Part shown: piece by piece, positions 15,969 through 24,513 of the stretch
Position numbering within the stretch: the stretch's first letter is position 1
Layout of the letters: every line of letters begins with the position of its first letter
Assembly (NCBI GenBank): GCA_016288205.1
Contig: JAEEYO010000074.1
Span: 1-64,000 of the forward strand
DNA: 64,000 nucleotides
Source of the DNA: Treponema sp.
GTDB lineage: Bacteria; Spirochaetota; Spirochaetia; Treponematales; Treponemataceae
Direction: 5' to 3'
Notes under the pieces: model-generated
What the model was told of the DNA's origin: nothing
The model's database searches: none
The model's input: only the letters and a program-made list of their open reading frames with translations
Translations under genes and position numbers: made by a program

Positions 15969-17607
15969 GCGAGAGCAAATCCGTAAGGAGCGGTATCAGT
16001 TGCTTTTTGCGGCTCACGATGTTTTTCATGTAGTACACGTGTTCGGACTGTTGGGGTAAGTTCACTACCTGCTCGAAGGTCTGGTCGCTTGCGAGGAACA
16101 TGATTGACGAGAGCTGGGTTATGTCGGTCACAAGTAGGGCGTTGAAGAGGTTGCCGCTTGCCTTTCTGCTGGCCTCAAGTTCGTCAAGGAACTCCTTTTT
16201 TCGTTTCAGGATTTCGCTTGTGGAATCCACCTCAATCTGGCTCACGGTATATTTCAGCTTGCCCTCGGTGTAGTCCTTCATGTCCTGATGGATTACCTCC
16301 GTTGCGCTTCGGTTTCCAATGTGGCTTCCCGAGCGGATTATGTCATTTCCCAAGGCCTGAATGTCCAGGTCCACGATGCTGCTCAGGTACTCGGCGGTAA
16401 GAACGTCGTATTCGGTTGTGGTCGCGCTCTGCAAAATCAGGGTGTCGCTCAGGATCCCGCACAAAAGCAGGGCCGCCATCTTTTTGGGGATGGGGATGCG
16501 GTTCTCGCGGTACATATTGCTGATGATCGTGCTTGTGGAACCGACGGGCTTGTTAATCAGTGTGATTGGGTATCGCGTGGTGAAGGTGTTTATCCTGTGG
16601 TGGTCGATTATCTCCTGAATGATAAAATGCTCCACTCCCTCTATGGCCTGGGTCGGCTCGTTGTGATCCACGAGAATCAGCTGTATGTTCGGTTCCTGCA
16701 AAAGGTCGGTCTCTGAAATCATGCCGATTATTTTTCCATCGTCATCCACCACGGGAAGGCATCGGTTGGGACTCTTCGCGAGCAGAGGGCGGATTTTCTG
16801 CACTGTGTCGTCGGCATGGACGGGCTGGATTGATTTATCCCCCATGTCAATTACCGGGGACGAGTACTCAATCAGCATGGCGGTGGTCATGGTGGAGTCG
16901 TGTCCGACGAGGATTGAGACATGATTTTTTTTCGCAAGCTCATGCAGCTCCTTTCCCAGGACATAATCCTTTGTCACAATCAGGGCGCGCACACCGAACT
17001 CAATGCAGAGTTTCTGGATGTCCTGCCTGTCTCCTGTGATTACGATTACGTTCTCGCTTCTGTGCTCCTCCAAAAGTGCCTTGAAGGTCTCCACGTCGTC
17101 ATCTCCGACCATTATGGAGCAGTTGAATTTTTCGTCCGGGTCAAACTCAACGATGGGTGTCGCGTTCAGGGTCTTTTCTATGAGGCGCAGGCTTGCGGTA
17201 AAGATGTCGTTCCGCTTGGGATTCAGAATCTTCACGGAATTCAGCGCGATTGAGTTGTAGTTCAGGATTCCCTTGTAATGTCCCTCCGAGTCCACAATGG
17301 AAAGAACCGTCTCGCCGCTTTCCACGAGCTTGTCCATCGCGGTCCACAGTGAGGCTCCCTCATCCACGGTCTGAAAAGAGTCGCTCATGTAGTATTCCGT
17401 CTTGGGATGCAGGTCGGGCATGTATTTCGGCGGCTCCACATCAAAACGCTTGAAGATGTACTCGGTCTGAGGCGAAAGATGCCCCGCTCGAACCGCCATA
17501 TATTCATTTTTACCCAAAAGATGTTTGAGCTCAGCATAAGCCGTGGCCGCAACGATAGCATCCGTATCAGGATTCCGGTGTCCAACTATATAAACCTTCT
17601 TTATCAT
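15955..17607 (-). CDS. Manganese-dependent inorganic pyrophosphatase with regulatory CBS/DRTGG insert
   Basis: 550 residues. The N-terminal DHH-type signature is GHRNPDTDAI. Two CBS segments (about residues 70-125 and 245-300) flank a DRTGG-type region in the middle. The catalytic half resumes with VDHNEP and the DHH motif (IDHHR), then a DHHA2 domain with KPVGSTSTI. Family II pyrophosphatases of this class hydrolyse PPi to phosphate and are regulated by adenine nucleotides on the CBS domains. AAAGGA lies upstream. Its C-terminal codons are made of a dispersed repeat, so the native end may have been altered. Confidence 0.92.
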   Translation of the reverse strand: MIKKVYIVGHRNPDTDAIVAATAYAELKHLLGKNEYMAVRAGHLSPQTEYIFKRFDVEPPKYMPDLHPKTEYYMSDSFQTVDEGASLWTAMDKLVESGETVLSIVDSEGHYKGILNYNSIALNSVKILNPKRNDIFTASLRLIEKTLNATPIVEFDPDEKFNCSIMVGDDDVETFKALLEEHRSENVIVITGDRQDIQKLCIEFGVRALIVTKDYVLGKELHELAKKNHVSILVGHDSTMTTAMLIEYSSPVIDMGDKSIQPVHADDTVQKIRPLLAKSPNRCLPVVDDDGKIIGMISETDLLQEPNIQLILVDHNEPTQAIEGVEHFIIQEIIDHHRINTFTTRYPITLINKPVGSTSTIISNMYRENRIPIPKKMAALLLCGILSDTLILQSATTTEYDVLTAEYLSSIVDLDIQALGNDIIRSGSHIGNRSATEVIHQDMKDYTEGKLKYTVSQIEVDSTSEILKRKKEFLDELEASRKASGNLFNALLVTDITQLSSIMFLASDQTFEQVVNLPQQSEHVYYMKNIVSRKKQLIPLLTDLLSQVER

Positions 17608-17703
17608 ATAAAAACCATCCTTTCCCCCATTCTAGCATGAATCGCGGAAATACGCAACGCACCCATTTGCCATGCACCCGTTTACCTAAAGAACTTTAAA
17701 AAC

Positions 17704-17737
17704 AAAAAAGACCGTCCCTCGCAGGAAACGGCCTTTT
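17704..17737 (-). terminator. Terminator after the outer-membrane protein gene
   Basis: Minus-strand stem AAAGGCCGT / ACGGTCTTT with an 11-13-base loop and a T-rich tail. The A-rich other side makes it potentially bidirectional. Confidence 0.8.
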
Positions 17738-17771
17738 CGTTGGTCAGACTTGCAGACTCAAGAGTGAAATC

Positions 17772-19151
17772 TTAGAATCTGTATGTCCATGACAGCGGGA
17801 ATGTGATATTCACGAATGGATCAGCGAATACCAGATCAACACCGAATGAGAATGTGTGGCGTCCGACATGATACTGCACGGTCGGGATTGTCTCGAAGAT
17901 TACACCGCGTCCGTTGTACATATCATCATAAAGCTCTTCATAAACACCATTCCAGTTGGTGTCTGTTCTGGGTTCGTTGGTAGCAGAAGTTGTGCTCAGG
18001 CGGGGCTCGAAATCAGCAACTCCCTTGAGTGTGATGTCCGTGCTGAATGCCTTTGTGAACTGATACTTTCCGCGAAGACCTGCGTAGAAGTCAAACGCCT
18101 CATAGTAGTGGCGGTACTGGTTGGCCTCGTTGTACTGAGCTCCATTTGTTCCAAGGGTAAGTCCACCCTCTCCACCGTTAGAGTTGTCTCCAGAACCACC
18201 GTTACCACCTGTTCTCTCATACCAGCGGTAATCCCAGTTAACACCGCGCTTCAGACCGAAGTTTGTAGAAAGGTCGAAGTCAACAGAAATCTTGTCGTTC
18301 CAGCAGCTCAAGCCCAAATCGAAGAGGAGAAGACCCTCAACGCGGTACTCACCGATGAATCCCACGATTCTGTCGTTCGGATACTGGTCATTGACATCCC
18401 AGTAGTAGTCATAATTGTGGTTGAACATTGCGCCTGTGTAGAATGCCCATCCCTCAACACCAGTGAAAGATCCGAAGAGGCCGATTGAAGCCATCTTTGG
18501 TGTTGACCAGTTCAAGATGTTGCGTCCAACGAGACCAACAGACCAGATGTTCTTGTATGTATAGTCAGCTCCGATGTTGATTTTCGGAAGTTTTGAATTG
18601 ATGTGCTGTGGAGCGAGCCAAACATCCTCATCCTCATCGGGGTTTCCACCGAAGTAGCTGATTACGTCAAGACCGATGGCAGCGCGAAGTCCGTTGAAGG
18701 GCTTCCACATAACACCGATGTCGCTTCCCAGGTTTCCAGAAGCCATGTGGAATCCAACTACAGGCAGGTAAGAACCGGGTGTGTAAATCTCATCAGAGAG
18801 GAAGATTGTGAGCCAGTTCCAAGGGCGGAACTCAAGGTAGAAGTCCAGGTCTGTCCACTTAAGGTCCATGAACTTCCAGTTCTCATCTTCTTTTGTATAG
18901 ACAATCTTTATACCAGGCTGATTGTCCAAGGTAAGCTCTGCCTGAGCACCGAAATCAAACTTGTCAGAGGTATAGTCGGCTTCAATTCTTTCTGAGACTC
19001 CAGCAAAGTCAATCATAGGTGAAAAGCCAGGGATAATTTCAACAATACCTGTACTGACAGTGTTAGTAAACGAAACTTCTGCGAATGCTGCAGAAGCACC
19101 GAGCACAAGAGCAGCCACTGCGACAGCTACACTTTTCTTATTAAAAATCAT
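17772..19151 (-). CDS. Large outer-membrane beta-barrel protein
   Basis: 459 residues from the ATG at 19151, preceded by AAGGAG five bases away; a GTG two codons upstream overlaps that site. Signal peptide of about 24 residues ending ASAAFA. The mature protein is built of alternating, aromatic-rich strands, has acidic loops, a Gly/Ser/Asn-rich loop near residues 320-345 and ends in Phe after a WTYRF segment, the usual signature for BAM-dependent barrels. No specific porin family recognised; the codon usage and strong promoter suggest high expression. Possibly a major treponemal porin or solute channel. Confidence 0.75.
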   Translation of the reverse strand: MIFNKKSVAVAVAALVLGASAAFAEVSFTNTVSTGIVEIIPGFSPMIDFAGVSERIEADYTSDKFDFGAQAELTLDNQPGIKIVYTKEDENWKFMDLKWTDLDFYLEFRPWNWLTIFLSDEIYTPGSYLPVVGFHMASGNLGSDIGVMWKPFNGLRAAIGLDVISYFGGNPDEDEDVWLAPQHINSKLPKINIGADYTYKNIWSVGLVGRNILNWSTPKMASIGLFGSFTGVEGWAFYTGAMFNHNYDYYWDVNDQYPNDRIVGFIGEYRVEGLLLFDLGLSCWNDKISVDFDLSTNFGLKRGVNWDYRWYERTGGNGGSGDNSNGGEGGLTLGTNGAQYNEANQYRHYYEAFDFYAGLRGKYQFTKAFSTDITLKGVADFEPRLSTTSATNEPRTDTNWNGVYEELYDDMYNGRGVIFETIPTVQYHVGRHTFSFGVDLVFADPFVNITFPLSWTYRF

Positions 19152-19194
19152 AGTCACTCCTTGAACTGTAATACAGCTCGCAACTTATAATAAT

Positions 19195-19223
19195 AGGATA
19201 AAGCAAGAACGAAAATAAGTCAA
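19195..19223 (-). promoter_or_regulatory. Proximal promoter of the outer-membrane protein gene
   Basis: Minus strand: TTGACT (19223-19218), 17 bp, TATCCT (19200-19195), about 45 bp ahead of the ATG. Confidence 0.5.
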
Positions 19224-19239
19224 TAGAAAAAGCCCAAGG

Positions 19240-19402
19240 AAAGAAATTTCTTTGAACAAACTAAGACCATTGCCGTTACAAGGGTTTTACCCTTTTATCG
19301 TGATTTTTTCAGGCTCCTCTCCGTCCACCCGCACGCAACTTGTTTTCCTGCAACAAATTGCACACATTCCTCAAAGAAAAGGCTTTCCTGATTTTTTGAT
19401 TA
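19240..19402 (-). other. Long structured leader upstream of the outer-membrane protein gene
   Basis: If transcription begins at the distal promoter, about 250 nt of leader precede the ATG. It holds a perfect palindrome AAAGAAATTTCTTT near 19240-19254 and a stem AAGGGT-ACCCTT near 19278-19292. No reading frame is convincing. It could be a regulatory leader or an independent small RNA. Confidence 0.35.
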
Positions 19403-19408
19403 GTTTTA

Positions 19409-19437
19409 ATTATACCCCTTTTTTTTCCAAGTGTCAA
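19409..19437 (-). promoter_or_regulatory. Distal consensus promoter facing the outer-membrane protein gene
   Basis: Minus strand: TTGACA (19437-19432), 17 bp, TATAAT (19414-19409). Both hexamers and the spacing are perfect consensus, in an AT-rich segment. Confidence 0.65.
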
Positions 19438-19602
19438 GTTTTAAATTTTTTTTAACCGAGGCCTTTTATCCCCGCAACAAACTCATTATTACGAAAAAAA
19501 CATGCAAAATCGCAACAAGAATGTTACAATTATATAGAAGAAATTGTTTTGTCATTGGGAAATTTATCCATGCCGCTAACGCGGATTTTTAAAGGAGGAA
19601 AC

Positions 19603-21330
19603 ATGAAAAAAATTCTGACGGTTCTATGCTTGGTTCTCGCAGGCAGTCTTTCGTTCGCAGGCGGAGGCGGAGGCGAGTCGGAAAAGCCCACCCCCGAGGG
19701 ATATCTCAGGAGTGCAAAATCATCCGAAGCTGAAAAATCATTCATCTCGGCGGCAAAAGACTATTACAATGCCATGTCCGAGGCAAAAAACAAAAATGTC
19801 CAGAAGGAAGCCTACGAAGGATACTGCAGGGTCCTTGAGACGATAAGGAGCGGAAACTTCTGTGTAAAATCAGCGACAGAGGAGCACACGAGGGAACGAT
19901 GGGAAAAATTCATGTACGGCTTTGAGAACGCCTATTTCTTTTTTGACTGTCCCATTGAATTTGAGCTTGAGGAAATCAAGAAAATACGTGGGGACGGAAA
20001 AATCCCGGAGCCTGCGGAAAGAGGAGCGACCCAGAAAAGGAAAAGAGGGACTAGAGCACCTGGCAAAAAAACGCCAAAAATGAAATACAGCCTTGAAATC
20101 TCCGTAAAAGCAAGTTTTGTCCCCACCTATGAGGACGTTCAGAAAGCAGCCTACGACGGATGGGCGAATGCGAGCAAAAAATACGGATGGAAAGATCTTC
20201 CGGGCTGGCCTGTAAAATCCACAGTGACAAGCGAGGATGCCTGCGTAATATGCACCATGAAAGACGGAAGCACAAAACTTTTGCCATTCATCCCCGAGGC
20301 ATACAAACTCACATTCAAGGTGGTTTACAAAGACGGCACCGTGCTCAAAGACAATTTCGTCACCCTGATTCCAGGCGAAAAAGGAATTGTCGAGGACGTG
20401 GACTCCGAGCTCATTGAGTTGCTGGAAAACAAAAGCGTTCTTCTCGCCATATCAAAGATGAACTTTATCTACCCGAAGACAGGACTCAAAGATCAGAAGC
20501 TTGCGGGAAAAGATGCGAAGCACGACAATTATTATCCGTCCAAGCTCAAGTTCTATGACGGGGCAAAAACCAAGCCCGAGGACGCGTACAAGAAACTCGC
20601 GAAAACCTTCGGTCCCTACAAGATGAAGGAAACTCCGGTGGAGCCGATAAAAATGGTTAAAGTTGACGGCGGCACTTTCATAATGGCAACGGAGGGAGGA
20701 GACGCAATCTGGTATGAGGAGCTTGGAGGCTCTGACAAGTTCTATGAGCTGTACGGAAAGCAGGTGAAGGTCAGCACTTTCTACATGAGCGAAAAACTCA
20801 TCACACAGGCGCAGTGGTTCGAAGTGATCGGTACAAACCCCACAACTGACCAGCTCGGAGACGATTTCTGCGTGGAGAACATAAGCTGGTTCGACGCGGT
20901 TTATTTCTGCAATCTCCTTAGCAAAAAGGAAGGACTCCAGCCGTGCTACACAAAGGACGGAATGAGCGACGTAGCATTGTGGGACTATGAGCCTGGAAAG
21001 GGAAAGATGCTTAACGGAGGATTCTCATGCGACTTCAACGCAAACGGCTACCGTCTGCTCACTGACGCGGAATGGGTTCACGCATGTCCAAGCTATGACG
21101 AGTTCGAACGTTTGGATGAGTGGGTCTGGGATACATACAAGGAGCTGACCAAGGATTACGAGGAGGATCCGCGCGAGACCTATGTTTGCGGAGGACAGCA
21201 CATTACCCGCGGAATAAAGGCGGACAAGGGATGCGATGCACGCACACTCAGAAAACCACAGGATCCAGAGAAAACGGTTTCGATCTTCTGGGGAGGTCTT
21301 GGATTCCGTGTCGCAAGGTCAAAGATGTAA
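19603..21330 (+). CDS. Exported protein with C-terminal SUMF1/FGE-type domain
   Basis: 575 residues from the ATG at 19603 (AAAGGAGG upstream). Signal peptide ends near residue 20 (SFA-GGG), followed by a helical region to about 110, a basic Arg/Lys linker (about 140-160) and an unfamiliar middle domain to about 345. The last 220 residues follow the formylglycine-generating-enzyme fold: VDGGTFIMAT, ITQAQWFEVIGTNP, ISWFDAVYFCNLLSKKEGL, GYRLLTDAEW, and the ending GFRVAR. The catalytic cysteine pair of true FGEs is not evident, so a binding or structural role is likelier. Such domains are frequent in exported treponemal proteins. Confidence 0.75.
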   Translation: MKKILTVLCLVLAGSLSFAGGGGGESEKPTPEGYLRSAKSSEAEKSFISAAKDYYNAMSEAKNKNVQKEAYEGYCRVLETIRSGNFCVKSATEEHTRERWEKFMYGFENAYFFFDCPIEFELEEIKKIRGDGKIPEPAERGATQKRKRGTRAPGKKTPKMKYSLEISVKASFVPTYEDVQKAAYDGWANASKKYGWKDLPGWPVKSTVTSEDACVICTMKDGSTKLLPFIPEAYKLTFKVVYKDGTVLKDNFVTLIPGEKGIVEDVDSELIELLENKSVLLAISKMNFIYPKTGLKDQKLAGKDAKHDNYYPSKLKFYDGAKTKPEDAYKKLAKTFGPYKMKETPVEPIKMVKVDGGTFIMATEGGDAIWYEELGGSDKFYELYGKQVKVSTFYMSEKLITQAQWFEVIGTNPTTDQLGDDFCVENISWFDAVYFCNLLSKKEGLQPCYTKDGMSDVALWDYEPGKGKMLNGGFSCDFNANGYRLLTDAEWVHACPSYDEFERLDEWVWDTYKELTKDYEEDPRETYVCGGQHITRGIKADKGCDARTLRKPQDPEKTVSIFWGGLGFRVARSKM

Positions 21331-21387
21331 CTGACATGAGGACCCTTGGCAAAGACCACATTTAAGGGTATCTCTAAAAATCAAAAA

Positions 21388-21432
21388 GGGGCGGCTGCAA
21401 GACTCTTATCCTGCAACTGCCCCAATTTTTTT
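21388..21432. terminator. Bidirectional terminator between convergent genes
   Basis: 12-bp stem GGGGCGGCTGCA / TGCAACTGCCCC (21388-21399 with 21412-21423, two wobble pairs), an A-rich flank on the left and a T tract on the right. Confidence 0.8.
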
Positions 21433-21447
21433 CTATTTTATCCTATC

Positions 21448-24336
21448 TTATTCCTTGAAATTCAACCTGGCTTTGTCTTCCGGGCCTGTAATGACGAACC
21501 ATCTGGAGCCGCCGTTTACCCAGTATTTTTTAAAGACCGCAATAATATCCTCAGCCGTGCAGTCCATCACTTTCTGGACCTCCTTGTGATCGTGGTAAAG
21601 ATCATCATACTGGAGAAGATTGTAGACCAGAGTGGAAGCCTTTCCCCGTGTACTCGCAAGAGATGCATAAGTCGCGTTGATGTACTTGTTCTTGTAACGG
21701 TCAAGACATCCCTCAATGCTTTCGTAAGTGTAAGCTCCCTGCGCGTCAAGACCTGTAATCACCTTGTCCTGAGCCATGAGATTTCTTGCCTCCGACATGA
21801 CTCTGGCAAATTTCTCGTGCCCCGTAAGATTGACCAGAATCTCAAGTCCCACGGAAGCCTTGGATCCGCTTATGCTTGAAACAGGCGAATAGCAGACACC
21901 GTACTTCTCACGCACCACATTGAACATGATGTCATTGTAAATATTGCTCGCAAGAACTGCCGGAATGTATTCTGCGTCGGTAAATGAAGGAGCTGCAAAA
22001 GCCCTGACCACGTATCCGTTTCCGGCGACATCCTTATGGGTAAGGATAACCGGATCACCTCCAATCTTCACGGCAGGAATCTCATCTTGCACAGCCGGTG
22101 ATTTTTCAGCGGAAGGATTCTTCGCACACAGCTTGCCGACGCTCTTGTTAAGCTCGGACACAAGTTTCTTGGCGTTGATGTTTCCGACCGCAACAATGAA
22201 GATATCCTCAGGCGCAATGATTTCAGAATGGAGCTTCTTCATGGCATCAATTGTGATGTTGTCCACGGAATCCACGCTCACCTCGGAGGATGTCTCGTAG
22301 GGATGTCCCTTGTAGATTGTCTTTCCCGCGGTATATATGAGCAGGGACGCAGGATCATTGAGTGTCGTCTGAATCTGCTGGCGGTAACCAATCATCTTGT
22401 CGTCAAACACCTTCTGCTCGTAAGCCGGATTCACAAAACCGTCGGTCAGAACGGGAAGCATTTTGTAAAGTGATTTCTCAAGCACGGAGAGAGAAAGCGA
22501 GCTGCCGTCCCTTACCGAATTGCTGTAGATTGAAGCCCCTGTCTCAAATGAAAGCTTCTGTCTCTGGTCAAAACTGTACTTCTGCGAGGTAGATGCCATC
22601 ATTGAAAAAAGCGCGTCCTCAAGTCCAGCAGACTCAGGAGTGATATGTCCCACACCACCCCTAAGACAGATTGAAACGGATGCCATTTTCTTTGACTTGT
22701 CGCAAAGCACATAGACCGGGATTCCGTTTTTGAGTTTAAGCTCGGTGACGTTCTTTTCGCCGGCAAAAACTGATTTGTGGCTGTCTTTCTCGGAGGGCTT
22801 ATAGACGCTCAGTTTTTCAGGAGACGAGGAATCGGTAATGGCCGCAATCTTTTTCTGGTCGGGAGCGAATTTCTTGTCGTTCCACCAGTATGCGTTATCC
22901 GCTCCAATCATCTCGAAGCCAAGCTCCCTGTACTGTGCGGCTGTCTGCTCATACACGGCGGGGTTCACCAGAATCGTAATCATCGGATCCTTGGACAAAA
23001 TGTATTCGTCAAGGAATTTCTGCACGGATTTCTGACTCACTGCCCTCATGTTCTTGAAGTAGTCGCAATAATACTCATAGGATGTGGAAGTCCACCAGAA
23101 CCTGAGCTCGGAAAGAAGACCAGTCGCTGTGTCAGAAGCCTCGTCCCTGCCCTTTTCCAGAACAGACACAATCTGCTGCACCTTAGACTTTTTGAAAAGT
23201 GTCTTGTCCGCCGCAATCTTCGGAAGAGTCTCCCCCTTGATTTTGCTAAGGAATTTGAGGGCACGATCCGGAAGGTTAGTCTCAGGATTCAGCATGATTG
23301 CCGTAAACCCGATTCTACCGTTCGCCCGGCAAGTGGTATAACCCGCGCTGACATAATCCGGCTGAGGGATTCCGAACTCAGGATCCGCCACAATGCTCGT
23401 CTTGAAAAATCCGTCCGGCTCAGAAAGAAGCGAGAAAAGATAATCCGCCGAGTATGTGTCCTGAACGTTGAAGTCCGCGTCCGGTCCCCTGAAAGAGATG
23501 TCCACCTCGGCCATGTAAGGAGAAAGCTTGTCGAAGGGCATTACCGCAAGTTTTACCCCGCTGAAAGGAGCCCTGTTCTGCTGGTCATGCGGGACAGAAG
23601 CTGAGTTTCCGTTGTTGCTCCATGTGCCGTAGATTTTTTTAACAAGCTCGTAAGTCTCCTCTGGATCAACGTCACCACCCACGAAAAGAGCGGAATTTGA
23701 CGGAATGTAATAGCGTCTCTGGATGTCCCTGAGCTGAGCGACCGTGGCGTTCTGAACATTGCTTACTGAGCCGGAAGGATCCATGCGGTAAGGAGCGTCG
23801 GGGAAAAGCTTGTTGCTGATGTAGTTTCCGTAGATGTGTCCTGAGTCAACCGCATAGCCTGAGATTTCAGATATGACGACCTTTTTCTCATTCTCAAATT
23901 CCTTCGGATCCATAAGCGGTGTCCTGATTGCCGCATTCCAGAAGGCAAGTCCCTTTTCCAGAAGAGATGAGGGCACGGTTATAAAATAATTCACGCGGTC
24001 GTTTCCCGTGGTTCCGTTCCAGTTCGCGACGCCCATGTCGGAAAGCGCGTTCTGAATCGCCGCTGCATTCGGATAAAGCTCGTTTCCCTTGAACATCATG
24101 TGCTCGTAAAGATGGAAGAGCCCGGCATCCTCGGGAGTCTGATCCACCGCACCTGTACGCACGGCAATCTCGATGTAAGTAAGCGGCACGGAATGATTTT
24201 CCGCGACAAAAAGAGTAAGTCCGTTCTCAAGGTCGAACTTATGCAGATTTTCCACCGGAGTCCCTTTCGCAAAAAGACCCGACAGAGAAAGGATGAGTAC
24301 AAGGAAGAGCCCCATTGTACGTTTGAACTTTTTCAT
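21448..24336 (-). CDS. Secreted M16-family zinc metallopeptidase
   Basis: 962 residues, start supported by GAGGT. A signal peptide ends near residue 23 (GLFA-KGT). The inverted zinc site HLYEH is near residue 79, with the downstream Glu in the ENEKKVVISEI helix. Two further M16 repeats follow (about residues 200-430 and 530-950), giving the clam-shell of a pitrilysin/insulinase-type enzyme. The second half lacks an HxxEH, as usual. It should cut oligopeptides in the periplasm or outside the cell. It converges on the SUMF1-domain gene and diverges from recQ. Confidence 0.92.
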   Translation of the reverse strand: MKKFKRTMGLFLVLILSLSGLFAKGTPVENLHKFDLENGLTLFVAENHSVPLTYIEIAVRTGAVDQTPEDAGLFHLYEHMMFKGNELYPNAAAIQNALSDMGVANWNGTTGNDRVNYFITVPSSLLEKGLAFWNAAIRTPLMDPKEFENEKKVVISEISGYAVDSGHIYGNYISNKLFPDAPYRMDPSGSVSNVQNATVAQLRDIQRRYYIPSNSALFVGGDVDPEETYELVKKIYGTWSNNGNSASVPHDQQNRAPFSGVKLAVMPFDKLSPYMAEVDISFRGPDADFNVQDTYSADYLFSLLSEPDGFFKTSIVADPEFGIPQPDYVSAGYTTCRANGRIGFTAIMLNPETNLPDRALKFLSKIKGETLPKIAADKTLFKKSKVQQIVSVLEKGRDEASDTATGLLSELRFWWTSTSYEYYCDYFKNMRAVSQKSVQKFLDEYILSKDPMITILVNPAVYEQTAAQYRELGFEMIGADNAYWWNDKKFAPDQKKIAAITDSSSPEKLSVYKPSEKDSHKSVFAGEKNVTELKLKNGIPVYVLCDKSKKMASVSICLRGGVGHITPESAGLEDALFSMMASTSQKYSFDQRQKLSFETGASIYSNSVRDGSSLSLSVLEKSLYKMLPVLTDGFVNPAYEQKVFDDKMIGYRQQIQTTLNDPASLLIYTAGKTIYKGHPYETSSEVSVDSVDNITIDAMKKLHSEIIAPEDIFIVAVGNINAKKLVSELNKSVGKLCAKNPSAEKSPAVQDEIPAVKIGGDPVILTHKDVAGNGYVVRAFAAPSFTDAEYIPAVLASNIYNDIMFNVVREKYGVCYSPVSSISGSKASVGLEILVNLTGHEKFARVMSEARNLMAQDKVITGLDAQGAYTYESIEGCLDRYKNKYINATYASLASTRGKASTLVYNLLQYDDLYHDHKEVQKVMDCTAEDIIAVFKKYWVNGGSRWFVITGPEDKARLNFKE

Positions 24337-24388
24337 TTAATACCTCACATTTTAAAAGTTACCTTAAAGTATATCATAGTTTTGAAAA

Positions 24389-24449
24389 AATGGAAAGATG
24401 GAAACGGAGAGTGGAAAACGGAAAACGGAAAGTTTAGAGTGAAAAGATA
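24389..24449 (+). repeat. GTGGAAAG-family dispersed repeat, copy 2
   Basis: Tandem variants of TGGAAAGATGGAAA, GAGAGTGGAAAACG and GAAAACGGAAAG. This copy lies between the divergent M16 peptidase and recQ starts, the only one of six not at a gene's 3' end. Confidence 0.7.
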
Positions 24450-24513
24450 GATTTTTTTGCATTTTGATTACCGTGGCGAAGAAATTTTTCTATTATATAT
24501 ATGGAGGAATTAT

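Noticed and set aside
15726..15986. 86-codon frame in the gap after guaA
   Set aside because: It runs through the palindromic element and the dispersed repeat, without a ribosome-binding site.
22777..23604. 275-codon plus-strand frame inside the M16 peptidase gene
   Set aside because: Complete overlap with a signal-peptide-bearing peptidase and no start signal; compositional shadow.
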